This document shows positions 1 through 7,519 of a DNA stretch of 32,877 nt, piece by piece. Every line of letters begins with the position of its first letter. The first letter of the stretch is position 1. A model generated the notes under the pieces. It was given only the letters and a program-made list of their open reading frames with translations, did no database searches and was not told the origin of the DNA. This DNA is from Verrucomicrobiota bacterium (GTDB lineage: Bacteria > Verrucomicrobiota > Verrucomicrobiia > Limisphaerales > SIBE01). A program made the translations under genes and the position numbers. The stretch spans positions 1 to 32,877 of the forward strand of contig VHDE01000055.1 of assembly GCA_016871515.1 (NCBI GenBank), in the 5' to 3' direction.

Positions 1-27
1 CACCCGGCAAACGTTGGGTGGTTTTTC
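1..27. terminator. possible terminator of a gene left of the window
   Basis: The first 20 bases can pair CACCC with GGGTG around a short loop and are followed by a run of five T. This looks like the end of an intrinsic terminator on the + strand. The window edge may cut off part of the stem, so the call is tentative. Confidence 0.4.
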
Positions 28-240
28 GCTTTTGGATTTCATACACTAACCCCATTGCTCATGTCATTGGATCAACATTTTGGAGAGCGCAGACACTCGT
101 GCCCGCAGCAAAGCATCGGGACCATGATTGGGGCAGAAAGCCCGGACTTCGCGTTAGCACAGGACGCTCGTCCTCCGCTTGGGCCAAAACGCCTCCCTGT
201 CTGGCCGTGGGAACGGGCCTCTTCGCGATGGAATGAAGCT
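28..240. other. non-coding region with short palindromes
   Basis: No convincing gene is visible. The open frames here lack family signatures and overlap each other. A small hairpin (AGGAC/GTCCT) lies at 161-174. The 15-base word GCATCGGGACCATGA at 113-127 recurs at 17329 and, with one change, at 23182, next to other palindromic elements. Confidence 0.5.
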
Positions 241-268
241 TTGACTTAAGCGCCTAAATTGCTACAAA
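241..268 (+). promoter_or_regulatory. candidate sigma70-type promoter
   Basis: TTGACT at 241-246 and TACAAA at 263-268 are separated by 16 bases, about 45 bases before the start codon at 314. The -35 box is close to consensus and the -10 box matches 4 of 6. No clear Shine-Dalgarno sequence precedes the ATG. Confidence 0.35.
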
Positions 269-313
269 TGCGCCGTTATCCAAAAGGATTGCGGTATTAA
301 CAGTTAACTACAT

Positions 314-583
314 ATGAAACGATTGATTGTTTTTTTGACATTGGCTGCCTTCGCCATGGTATCGACCACGCAGGCAGGAGAAAAAACCACGAAAGCCAAG
401 ACGACTAAAAGCTCGGCCTGCTGTGCGGAGACTAAAACAACGACAACGGCTGTGACAGCGAGCTGCTCTGAAAAGACAGCCTCAAGCTGCAGTGCCACGA
501 CCGCGTCCACGTGTGGCGCGAAGAAGGCGATCGCCAGGAGGAATCATTCCCTGAAGGGCGCGACGCTTCTTGTGATGCGCTAA
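314..583 (+). CDS. small exported Cys/Thr/Lys-rich protein
   Basis: This is an 89-residue protein of unknown function. Residues 1-21 form a signal peptide: Lys-Arg, a hydrophobic core, then a TTQA end before Gly22. The mature part is low complexity, rich in Thr, Lys, Ser and Ala, with Cys in several places including a CC pair (ACCAE), SCS, SSCS and TCG. The tail (KGATLLVMR) is more ordered. It is a single-gene unit: a candidate promoter lies upstream and a strong terminator follows 18 bases after the stop. The Cys spacing could suit metal or thiol binding, but this is only inference. The signal peptide, promoter and terminator make it likely to be real. Confidence 0.65.
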   Translation: MKRLIVFLTLAAFAMVSTTQAGEKTTKAKTTKSSACCAETKTTTTAVTASCSEKTASSCSATTASTCGAKKAIARRNHSLKGATLLVMR

Positions 584-601
584 TTTGATCAAGCTTTGGC
601 G

Positions 602-633
602 ATCCCCATCTGGAATCCAGGTGGGGATTTTTT
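602..633 (+). terminator. intrinsic terminator
   Basis: A 10-bp stem (602-611 with 619-628, one G-T wobble) with a 7-base loop is followed directly by six T. It ends the small exported gene and separates it from ribBA. Confidence 0.85.
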
Positions 634-679
634 GTCGGCGGCATTTCTCTTCCGGGCATTAGGTTAAGTTCGTCTTGGC

Positions 680-1879
680 ATGAAGAAGGTTTTCGATTCG
701 ATTGAGTCCGTAATCTCCGAGTTGCAAAAAGGGCGGACGGTGATCGTCGTGGACGACGCGGATCGCGAGAATGAAGGCGACCTGATCATGGCGGCCGAGT
801 TTGTGACCCCCGCGGCCGTTAACTTCATGGCTAGGTTCGGTCGCGGCCTGATTTGTGTGCCGACTACTTCAGAACGGCTCAAGCAGCTTGGAATCGAACA
901 AATGGTTGTTCAGAACCGCGATGCATTTCGAACGGACTTTCAGGTGAGTGTCGATGCGGCGCGAGGCATCACCTCGGGCATTAGCGCCGCGGATCGCGCG
1001 CAAACGATCAAGATCATGGCCGATCCCACGGCGGTGGCGAATGATTTGGTCCAGCCAGGCCATGTGTTTCCACTACGCGCGAAACCAGGTGGTGTTTTGC
1101 AGAGGGCCGGGCACACCGAAGCCGCCGTTGATCTGGTCAAACTGGCGGGATGCCGGCCGATGGCGGTCATTTGCGAAATCATGAGCGAGGATGGTTCGAT
1201 GGCGCGATTGCCGGAGTTGACTCAGTTTGCGCGGCATCATCGGCTCAAGATTTGCACGATCGAATCGCTGATTAAGTATCGGCGGACCCGCGAGAAGCTT
1301 GTCGAGCGCGTGGAAGTGGTGAAGATGCCGACCGATTATGGCGACTTTGATCTCTATTTGTATCGGTCGCGCGTCGATGGCCAGCATCACTTGGCGCTCG
1401 TGCGAGGCGAAGTGGCCAACAAGAAGGGTGTGCTTGTCCGCGTGCACAGCGAATGTCTTACTGGAGATGTCTTTGGCTCGCGGCGATGCGATTGCGGACC
1501 GCAGCTTCATGAGGCGATGCGGCAAGTGGCCAAGGCCGGTCAAGGCGTGATCGTCTATATGCGGCAGGAGGGAAGGGGAATCGGATTGGTTCCCAAGATC
1601 AAGGCGTATAAGTTGCAGGAACGCGGCCTCGACACGGTCCAGGCGAATTTGAAACTCGGATATGCGATGGACCTGCGCGAATACGGACTCGGCGCCCAGA
1701 TTCTGGTCGACCTTGGCCTAAAGACAATTCGGCTGCTGACGAATAATCCCAAGAAGGTGGTAGGCCTGGAAGGCTACGGTTTGGAAATTGTCGAGCAGGC
1801 GCCAATCAAAATCGAACCAAACCCACACAATGAACGATACCTTAAGACCAAGCGCGAGAAACTTGGTCATCTGATCTGA
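680..1879 (+). CDS. ribBA: bifunctional DHBP synthase / GTP cyclohydrolase II
   Basis: RibBA makes the two riboflavin precursors. The N-terminal RibB domain turns ribulose 5-phosphate into 3,4-dihydroxy-2-butanone 4-phosphate, and the C-terminal RibA domain opens GTP. Residues 1 to about 203 carry [11 protein letters not shown], the GHVFPLRA loop and GHTEA. Residues about 210-399 carry SECLTGD and CDCG, so the three zinc cysteines are C259, C270 and C272. RQEGRGIGL and LLTNNPKK are also present. At 399 residues it has normal fusion length and both active sites look intact. It starts 46 bases after a terminator and is followed 9 bases later by ribH. No FMN riboswitch is visible upstream, so regulation is unknown. 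Confidence 0.97.
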   Translation: MKKVFDSIESVISELQKGRTVIVVDDADRENEGDLIMAAEFVTPAAVNFMARFGRGLICVPTTSERLKQLGIEQMVVQNRDAFRTDFQVSVDAARGITSGISAADRAQTIKIMADPTAVANDLVQPGHVFPLRAKPGGVLQRAGHTEAAVDLVKLAGCRPMAVICEIMSEDGSMARLPELTQFARHHRLKICTIESLIKYRRTREKLVERVEVVKMPTDYGDFDLYLYRSRVDGQHHLALVRGEVANKKGVLVRVHSECLTGDVFGSRRCDCGPQLHEAMRQVAKAGQGVIVYMRQEGRGIGLVPKIKAYKLQERGLDTVQANLKLGYAMDLREYGLGAQILVDLGLKTIRLLTNNPKKVVGLEGYGLEIVEQAPIKIEPNPHNERYLKTKREKLGHLI

Positions 1880-1888
1880 GGCGAGCCA

Positions 1889-2389
1889 ATGTTGAAGCCT
1901 GTTCCAACTCGGATTCAACGAACGAGCGCCGGCTCGTTCGCTATCGTTGCGTCCAATTACAACAAGCGGTACGTGGAGGGGATGTTGCGAGCGGCGCTGG
2001 CTGTGCTGAGGTCCGCCGAAGTGGGCGGGGTGCGTTTGGTCCGTGTCCCGGGCGCATTTGAGATTCCCGTCGTCGCGGCGAAACTCGCGGCTCAGGAGAA
2101 TCCGCGCATTTCGGCAGTCATCTGCCTCGGAGTGATTCTCAGAGGGGAAACCACCCACGCGCAGCAGATTGGCGAAGGGGTTAGCAACGCTCTGGCGCAA
2201 ATACAAATCACGTATCGCGTTCCCGTCATCCACGAGGTCCTGTTGCTGGAGAATGAGGAACAGGCGCGAGTTCGTTGTTTGAGCAAAACTCACAATCGCG
2301 GCGCGGAGGCGGCGCAAACTGCAATCGCAATGGCGCGAACGCTGGCTCAGCTCGACCGTGAACTCAAAATGGACCGCCAGGAGTCGTAG
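1889..2389 (+). CDS. ribH: 6,7-dimethyl-8-ribityllumazine synthase
   Basis: RibH joins the RibB product to the pyrimidine made by the RibA branch, forming lumazine, the penultimate step to riboflavin. The 166-residue protein shows PGAFEIP, GVILRGETTHAQQI with the catalytic His, and LENEEQA followed by HNRG. Where many homologues have a Phe-Gly in the PV-FG-L strand, this protein has His-Glu (PVIHEVLLLEN), a change close to the substrate site. GAGGCGAG just upstream overlaps the ribBA stop and can serve as ribosome binding site, so the two genes are almost certainly one operon. No nusB or ribE follows. Confidence 0.95.
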   Translation: MLKPVPTRIQRTSAGSFAIVASNYNKRYVEGMLRAALAVLRSAEVGGVRLVRVPGAFEIPVVAAKLAAQENPRISAVICLGVILRGETTHAQQIGEGVSNALAQIQITYRVPVIHEVLLLENEEQARVRCLSKTHNRGAEAAQTAIAMARTLAQLDRELKMDRQES

Positions 2390-2444
2390 TCGAATGTTCG
2401 AAGCCTGCTTCGGTCCGTGTTTAGCGCAGGGGCGGACTTCCCGT

Positions 2445-4091
2445 CTATCGGTGTCTGTCCAAATCGTTGACCGCCAATTCCAAAATCCGTCCCGGGAGAC
2501 CTAAGCCACCTTTGAAAGTAATCGCGCGGCAGTACTCAGCAATATAGACCTTGCCCTTGCCGCTTAAATGGACATCCACAGGACGCGCCAGAGGAGTGAG
2601 AATTGCCTTTGTGCTCGCCTCAAGCTTTCCTTCCGCGTTTTTCCGTACGCGCATTTGCAGCAAGTCGAAGCCGTAATCGGACGGTTGCTCGATAAGGATG
2701 CCGAAGCGTCCCACCAAAAAAGTCCCGCGGTATTCCGGCGGAAAATCATCGCCCAGGAAAACAATGCCGGACGGTGACGAATGCTGGTCGAAAGTGGAGA
2801 AGGGCTTTCCTTTGAAACCAGCGTCGGGACCAATATTCGCAACAGGCAAAGTGATCTCCAATCCAGCCGGGGCGTCCGGTGTGTAAGGGTAGGGCTTCTT
2901 CGTCCAATCGGAATATTGGTACGGGAACCCGTAATGTTTGCCCTTTTCGATCAGGTTCAATTCCTCGGGCGCGTCGGCATTCGGGCCGTTTTCGGTGGCG
3001 AACATCTCACCCTGATCATTCCAACAAAAACCGTAGGCATTGCGAAGTCCGCGCGCGTAAATCTCGATTTCAGGCTTTTCGGCGCGTGGATCGAGCCGCC
3101 ACAAGCAGGCCGTCAGCGGCGTTTCACCTTCTTTCGAGATACGCGGATCATCTCCGGGATCGTTGCTGTCGGTGCGCGATCCGCTGTTGACGTAGAGCAT
3201 CCCATCGGGGCCAAAGGCTATGTGTCCGACAGCGTGATGGTTGCCAGTGCCCCAGGGATACGACGTTTTGAACCAAGGTTGCGGCTGACTCGGCTCGCCG
3301 TTCTCGGTCTTGGTCGTGCGATAAATGATGACTTCGGCCCGGTGCGGCGTGACAGCTTCGTTGCGTTGATTGGAGACGATATAAAGACGTTTCTGCGCGT
3401 CCAGGGTGAATCCCACAATAAACGTTTCACCGAGCTTCAAATCGAGGTATTGGGCGCCCCAGAGGATTTGCCGGAGATTGCCATTCGAAAGATCGACACG
3501 CCAAACGTCGCCGTTAAAACAGAGCGAGTAGAGAACTTTGCCTTCGCCATCGCTGGCTAAGCGCGTCGGATGATTGGACAAGCGTGCGACCTCGCGGAGC
3601 GTGAATCCTTCCGGCGGTTTGGGAAGCGGCAAGTAAGCGTTTGCCTTGGCTAATGCTTGATAAGTTGGAAATTGGGTCTTGGCTCGAACGGTTTTGACCT
3701 CCTCAGCCGTCACGGCTTCGCCGGAATTACCCCAACTGTTTCTGACAAATGTCAGAACATCGGCAGCTTGTTGATCATCCACAATCGCCGGCGGCATGAA
3801 GCCGCTATAACTTTTTCCGTTCACGGTGATGATCCCTGTGAGTCCTTCGGCCACGATTTTAATGCTGCGCGCCTTGTCGGCCATCAGGAAATCCGAATTG
3901 GCCAAGGGCGGAAAGGCGCCGGGCGTGCCCTGGCCATTGGACTGATGACAGAGAAGGCAATGCTGAATGTAGAGCAGTTTGCCGCGGGCCATTTGCTTCT
4001 CTTTTGTGTCCGCGTCCTGTGCTCGGACCATAATCATGGAAGCCAAGCAGAGTGTGAGTGTAATGATGATACGAACAAAACCTGTGGACAT
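2445..4091 (-). CDS. exported monohaem sorbosone dehydrogenase-like protein
   Basis: Starting at the ATG at 4091 gives 548 residues with a clean signal peptide (residues 1-24, ending VRA before QDAD). A longer in-frame start at 4181 would put 30 unlikely residues before it and run into repeat DNA. A cytochrome c domain follows, with C45-LL-C48-H49 binding haem and FMPP about 55 residues later offering the distal Met. The rest is a six-bladed propeller of the glucose/sorbosone dehydrogenase type (HHAVGHIAFGPDGMLY, ARGLRNAYG, ENGPNADAPEELN). It is probably a periplasmic PQQ- or haem-linked sugar oxidoreductase; the substrate is unknown. It is convergent with ribH and divergent from the cyclase. 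Confidence 0.85.
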   Translation of the reverse strand: MSTGFVRIIITLTLCLASMIMVRAQDADTKEKQMARGKLLYIQHCLLCHQSNGQGTPGAFPPLANSDFLMADKARSIKIVAEGLTGIITVNGKSYSGFMPPAIVDDQQAADVLTFVRNSWGNSGEAVTAEEVKTVRAKTQFPTYQALAKANAYLPLPKPPEGFTLREVARLSNHPTRLASDGEGKVLYSLCFNGDVWRVDLSNGNLRQILWGAQYLDLKLGETFIVGFTLDAQKRLYIVSNQRNEAVTPHRAEVIIYRTTKTENGEPSQPQPWFKTSYPWGTGNHHAVGHIAFGPDGMLYVNSGSRTDSNDPGDDPRISKEGETPLTACLWRLDPRAEKPEIEIYARGLRNAYGFCWNDQGEMFATENGPNADAPEELNLIEKGKHYGFPYQYSDWTKKPYPYTPDAPAGLEITLPVANIGPDAGFKGKPFSTFDQHSSPSGIVFLGDDFPPEYRGTFLVGRFGILIEQPSDYGFDLLQMRVRKNAEGKLEASTKAILTPLARPVDVHLSGKGKVYIAEYCRAITFKGGLGLPGRILELAVNDLDRHR

Positions 4092-4123
4092 GGCGGCAAA
4101 ATAGCGGCCCTCGCGGAAGGGAA

Positions 4124-4272
4124 TCAATGACGAATGTCGAAGGACGAATGACCAAAGGATGACGAATTCCTCAATGCCCAACCCGCGGTCCAGGTCGAAG
4201 TTAGGCTGTGGTTTATTCGAGCTTCGTCCTTAGTCATTCTTTCGTCATTGGAACTTCGTCATTCGTCATTGA
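4124..4272. repeat. inverted ATGACGAA-type repeat between divergent genes
   Basis: Tandem, degenerate 7-8-base words of the TGACGAA / GGACGAA kind run at 4124-4172. Their reverse complements run at 4222-4272. The outermost 13 bases (4124-4136 and 4260-4272) pair perfectly, and the inner parts pair imperfectly. The element fills most of the space between the start codons at 4091 (-) and 4331 (+), so it lies where both promoters should be. Confidence 0.75.
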
Positions 4273-4330
4273 TCTTCATTGATCTCCTATCTCCTTGACA
4301 GCACCGGCAGAGCGGTAGCGTATTTAGGCC

Positions 4331-5398
4331 ATGCAAACCACACTTTTCTCCAAAGGTCGTCCTCTCATCGCAGTGGCTTCCGCAGTTGCTTTCCTAGCGT
4401 GCCAGCTTTCGGCGGCCGAATCGCCGAGTCTCCAAAAATGGAAGAAAGGGCAAGGCTGGGGTTGGGTTTGGGGCAAAGGCGATGAAGTGGGCGCGTTGAA
4501 CGAAATGAACGACGCTTCGCGGTTAGCCGCTTTGAAATTAGTCAAGCGCGGGAAGACCTGCGATCTCGGCGTTGTTTACGACCGGACTTCCTATAAGTGG
4601 CCGGGACACAGTCCGGGTGAGATCATTTCGTTTCGCACGCCCGAAGGAGTAAAGCGCCAAGCCGACCTGCCAGCCTTAATGAACGAGAACGCTTCGAAAA
4701 CGGCATGGCATAGCTGCGCTTTATTCATGAATGACAATGTCGCGACGCAAATCGATGGTCTCGGCCACGCGACCGAGGGCGAAGATGACCATTGGTACAA
4801 TGGGTTCACCGAAAAAGATTGGGGCGGCAATTGGGGGGTCCGCAAATGCGACGCCACGACCATTCCTCCGATTGTTGCGCGCGGCGTCGTCATTGACGTC
4901 GCGGGCTACAAGAACCTCGACGCGTTGCCGAGCAACTACATGATTACACCTGCCGACCTCCAGGGAGCTTTACGCAAGCAGAATACAACGCTGCAGCCCG
5001 GCGATGTCGTGCTCATTCGGACAGGAACGTTGCGTTTCTGGGGTGAAACTGGCAGCGACGAGAAAGGCCTGATCAAAGATCATGATTCGGCCGGAATAAA
5101 TTTGGAATCAGCGAAATGGTTGGTTGAAGAGAATGGAGCGATGATGATTGGGAGCGACACGAGCGGCTTGGAGTACGTGCCAAAAGCTGAGGAGACGACC
5201 GCTTATCGAGCGAAGTACAAGTCATTCATGCCGGTTCACAATTATCTGTTGATCCAACAGGGGGTGCACATCGGGGAGTTCCATAACCTCGAAGAACTGG
5301 CGCGCGACCGTATCTACGAGTTCTGCTATATGTGCACCACGAGCAAGATCAAGGGAACGGCCTCGGGGTTTGCGTTGCGGCCCTTGGCGATTTACTAA
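4331..5398 (+). CDS. exported cyclase-family hydrolase (kynurenine formamidase fold)
   Basis: This 355-residue protein has a signal peptide of about 29 residues (SAVAFLACQLSAAES), placing it in the periplasm or outside. The body matches the PF04199 cyclase family, metal-dependent amidohydrolases. The metal motif, classically HxGTHxDxxxH, appears here as N136-VATQ-ID142-GLGH146: the first His is Asn and the second is Gln, while Asp142 and His146 stay. PGDVVLIRTG, GSDTSGLEY and PVHNYLLIQQGVHIGE are further family blocks. The Gln form occurs in a subgroup of larger cyclases, so it need not be dead. The substrate cannot be told. Its start lies 58 bases after the inverted repeat. Confidence 0.8.
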   Translation: MQTTLFSKGRPLIAVASAVAFLACQLSAAESPSLQKWKKGQGWGWVWGKGDEVGALNEMNDASRLAALKLVKRGKTCDLGVVYDRTSYKWPGHSPGEIISFRTPEGVKRQADLPALMNENASKTAWHSCALFMNDNVATQIDGLGHATEGEDDHWYNGFTEKDWGGNWGVRKCDATTIPPIVARGVVIDVAGYKNLDALPSNYMITPADLQGALRKQNTTLQPGDVVLIRTGTLRFWGETGSDEKGLIKDHDSAGINLESAKWLVEENGAMMIGSDTSGLEYVPKAEETTAYRAKYKSFMPVHNYLLIQQGVHIGEFHNLEELARDRIYEFCYMCTTSKIKGTASGFALRPLAIY

Positions 5399-5404
5399 AT
5401 CGAA

Positions 5405-5566
5405 ACAAGATTGTTGGCCGCGGCGGCTTCCGTGCGGAACCGATGAATGAATGAACTCCTTGCTCGCGGAAGCTCCCGCCAGGATCATCTTCACGGCGAC
5501 AATGCGGTCCCGGCTGACCCGCCGCGCTTTGTAAACGGTTCCCATCCCGCCGCGGAGATTGATAAA
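5405..5566 (-). pseudogene. relic of a Ser/Thr protein kinase N-terminus
   Basis: On the minus strand, 5566 down to about 5445 reads RGGMGTVYKARR and VAVKMILAG, the Gly-rich loop and the VAVK lysine block of bacterial Ser/Thr kinases. Immediately after EFIH the frame breaks at a triplet of ATTC units. Removing one 4-base unit restores HRFRTEAAAANNL, which is what such kinases carry next. The reading then stops, and no catalytic loop (HRD) or DFG is present. It is therefore a fragment of about 50 codons of a gene that normally has several hundred, lying between the cyclase and the antitoxin. Confidence 0.75.
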
Positions 5567-5593
5567 TCTTGCTCGTGAGACAAGGGTATCACC

Positions 5594-5980
5594 ATGAAAA
5601 CCGCGACTGTGCGTCAATTGCGCAATGATTTTGCCCGGCTTTCCAAGTGGTTGGAAAAGGGTGAGTCCGTCCAGATCGTCAAGCGCGGCAAGCCTTTTGC
5701 CCGGGTAGTGCCGGAACCGAAAACCAAGAGTTTCTTAGGGTGCATGAATGGCACTGCGAACATTCCGGATGATTTCGATGAGCCTTTGGACTTGGAGTGG
5801 GAGGCAATGAAAGGAGATTTCTCTTGGACACGAATGTCTGGCTCCGTGGGGCTGCCGAGCCGGCAACCTTGCCGGAAAGGATCAGGAGGTTACTCGATGC
5901 GCGAGATGGGCAGTTTGGTTTGTCTGCAATCAGTCTCTGGGAGGCGGCGAAGAAACATCAAATCGGCAAACTACATTTGA
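5594..5980 (+). CDS. Phd/YefM-type antitoxin (C-terminus uncertain)
   Basis: The first 75 or so residues are a standard Phd/YefM antitoxin: MKTATVRQLRNDF, then LEKGESVQIVKRGKPFARVVP, then an acidic tail with DEPLDLEWEAMK. It would bind its own promoter and neutralise the PIN toxin that follows. Antitoxins of this family normally stop about here (near 5810). In this sequence the frame stays open for another 55 residues, which overlap the toxin in a different frame and look like meaningless Arg/Ser-rich sequence. Either the true protein carries this odd tail, or a small indel near 5815 destroyed the original stop. Confidence 0.75.
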   Translation: MKTATVRQLRNDFARLSKWLEKGESVQIVKRGKPFARVVPEPKTKSFLGCMNGTANIPDDFDEPLDLEWEAMKGDFSWTRMSGSVGLPSRQPCRKGSGGYSMREMGSLVCLQSVSGRRRRNIKSANYI

Positions 5981-6216
5981 AAAAGGATTTGGGCGCATGG
6001 TCGAGAGAAGCCGTCGCAATGCATATTCAGTTGCTCCCGTTAACCCCGGAAGTGGTAACTGAGGCTGTTGAATTGCCGGATTTCCCGAACCGCGATCCTG
6101 CCGACGAACTCATCGTGGCCACAGCCCGTATTCACAAGCTGACGGTCCTGACCACGGACACAAAACTGAAGTCCTACCGCCACGCGCGAATTCAATACTT
6201 CACGCCAATCACCTGA
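5797..6216 (+). CDS. PIN-domain toxin (VapC-like ribonuclease)
   Basis: This 139-residue PIN domain protein probably cleaves RNA when free of the upstream antitoxin. The metal-binding acids are visible: LLDTNVW near residue 11, the Glu in SLWEAAKK, the Asp pair in NRDPADELIVATA and TTDTK near the end. The only start in frame is a GTG at 5797, inside the antitoxin gene. An ATG at 5812 is in the antitoxin frame, and adding one T to the TTTC at 5818 would join it to the toxin (MKGDFLLDTNVW). Hence either a GTG start with a long overlap, or a 1-base deletion. It ends 202 bases before the convergent waaF stop. Confidence 0.8.
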   Translation: MGGNERRFLLDTNVWLRGAAEPATLPERIRRLLDARDGQFGLSAISLWEAAKKHQIGKLHLKKDLGAWSREAVAMHIQLLPLTPEVVTEAVELPDFPNRDPADELIVATARIHKLTVLTTDTKLKSYRHARIQYFTPIT

Positions 6217-6418
6217 CTGATTCGATCCGGTCAAGGGGGAATAGCGGAGAGATGCGGGCAGCAACGGGATAGGTTGAAAGATACTCTGCTTGTGGCTGGG
6301 CCATAATAATAAACGGGAAATCGGGCACGCCCTTTTCCCGCCGCGATTTGATAAAGTTCCTGGTATGAGCCGCCTGCCGCCAGAATCTCGTCCCGATACA
6401 CCGCGATGCAGCGAAACG
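6217..6418. other. spacer with a coding-like minus-strand frame
   Basis: Between the convergent toxin and waaF ends there is no complete gene. The minus strand is open across the whole spacer and reads ILAAGGSYQELYQIAAGKG followed by an ARFPVYYYGP stretch. This looks more protein-like than random sequence, but it has no start of its own apart from frames running into waaF. It may be the tail of a lost gene. No strong terminator hairpin was found. Confidence 0.3.
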
Positions 6419-7519
6419 CTATGCGCCGCTGGCTTTCAGAACTGCTTCGACGACTTGATCCACGGTGATTCCGCGCATGCAGCGGAAATCGATGGGACAT
6501 TCGCGCAAGAAACACGGGGAACAGGGAACGTTGGCGCGCAGAAAGTGATTTCGGCTTTCACCGGGCAGGCCCGGGCCGGTCAGTTCGGGAGAAGTGCTTC
6601 CGAAAGGAATGATTACTGGCGTGCCAACCGCTGCTGCCACATGTGCTGGTCCTGTGTCATTGCTGAGGAGCAGCCGACATCGTTTCAATAAGGCGCATAA
6701 CTCGCCAAGCGTGGTTTCGCCAGCCAAGTTCAAAATAGCCGAAGCAGGCAGATCCCCGTTCCTCAGGCCATGGACGATTTCGTTCCCAACAGCGATATCC
6801 GATTTTCCGCCAAAGATTAGCCACTGACAGTTCGTGTGTTTTTGAATTTCGATCGCTGAGGCGATGAAATCTTTGACGGGCCACCGTTTTGCAGGGCCAT
6901 ATTCCGCGCCAGGATTCAAGCCGAACAAAGAGGAAGAGACATCAAGCTGCCACCGGCGCACCACCGCGTTCATCACTTCGTCGGTCACGGCCAGAAACGG
7001 CGCAATCGGTTCGCTTGACGCCCCCAAGTGGCTAACCAAATGAAGGTAATCAAATATTTGATGAGCCGAACTGGTCAACGCGCGCGGTAACGGGGCCTCG
7101 GCAGTGCGAATCAAATCGCGAATTTCGGTCGTCGATTTCTTGCGCATGCGAACGCGATTTTTTTCAGGCGCCCTCTGGGTCAAAAAGAAATTGCGCCAAG
7201 GCCGGTCGCAGCCAATTCGGCGAGGGATGCCGGCGAGCCAAAGTTCGAGAGCAGACCGGGGCGAGTTTGGCAAAGCTACGCCAATTTCAAATCGTTGTTC
7301 ACGCAATCGCCGGGCGATGCGCCAAGGGCTTTCGCCTTGGGAAAACGTCAGGACGGAGTTGACGGCTGGGTGATGCCTCCAAAGATCGGCCAGCTTTGCA
7401 TCCGTCAGAATCGTAATGTTTGCATTCGGATGCGCTTCGCGAAGCCGCCACAACGCTGGCGTCGTCATCACCGCGTCGCCGAGCCAATTGACACCCCGCA
7501 CGAGGATTCTGGCAGCCAT
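6419..7519 (-). CDS. waaF: lipopolysaccharide heptosyltransferase II
   Basis: WaaF adds a heptose from ADP-heptose to the LPS inner core on the cytoplasmic face of the inner membrane. The 366-residue GT9 protein starts with the Rossmann motif VRGVNWLGDAVMTTPAL. Mid-protein LNPGAEYGPAKRWP and the donor-site block SNDTGPAHVAAAVGTP with PFGSTSPELTGP are typical of WaaF rather than WaaC. A CSPCFLRECPIDFRCM segment near the end is also usual for WaaF. Its start overlaps the stop of the acyltransferase by one base (TAATG), so the two are translationally coupled in the lipid A operon lpxK-lpxL-waaF. Confidence 0.93.
   Translation of the reverse strand: MAARILVRGVNWLGDAVMTTPALWRLREAHPNANITILTDAKLADLWRHHPAVNSVLTFSQGESPWRIARRLREQRFEIGVALPNSPRSALELWLAGIPRRIGCDRPWRNFFLTQRAPEKNRVRMRKKSTTEIRDLIRTAEAPLPRALTSSAHQIFDYLHLVSHLGASSEPIAPFLAVTDEVMNAVVRRWQLDVSSSLFGLNPGAEYGPAKRWPVKDFIASAIEIQKHTNCQWLIFGGKSDIAVGNEIVHGLRNGDLPASAILNLAGETTLGELCALLKRCRLLLSNDTGPAHVAAAVGTPVIIPFGSTSPELTGPGLPGESRNHFLRANVPCSPCFLRECPIDFRCMRGITVDQVVEAVLKASGA

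Noticed and set aside
18..249. two overlapping short plus-strand frames
   Set aside because: No signature, overlapping each other, and containing repeat-type DNA.
584..679. FMN riboswitch upstream of ribBA
   Set aside because: The space holds a terminator of the previous gene and only 46 further bases; the conserved RFN boxes are not there.
2781..3560. 260-codon plus-strand frame
   Set aside because: Shadow of the haem/propeller gene on the other strand; no family signature.
4092..4181. longer start of the haem/propeller protein
   Set aside because: It would place 30 residues, partly from the repeat tract, ahead of a clean signal peptide.
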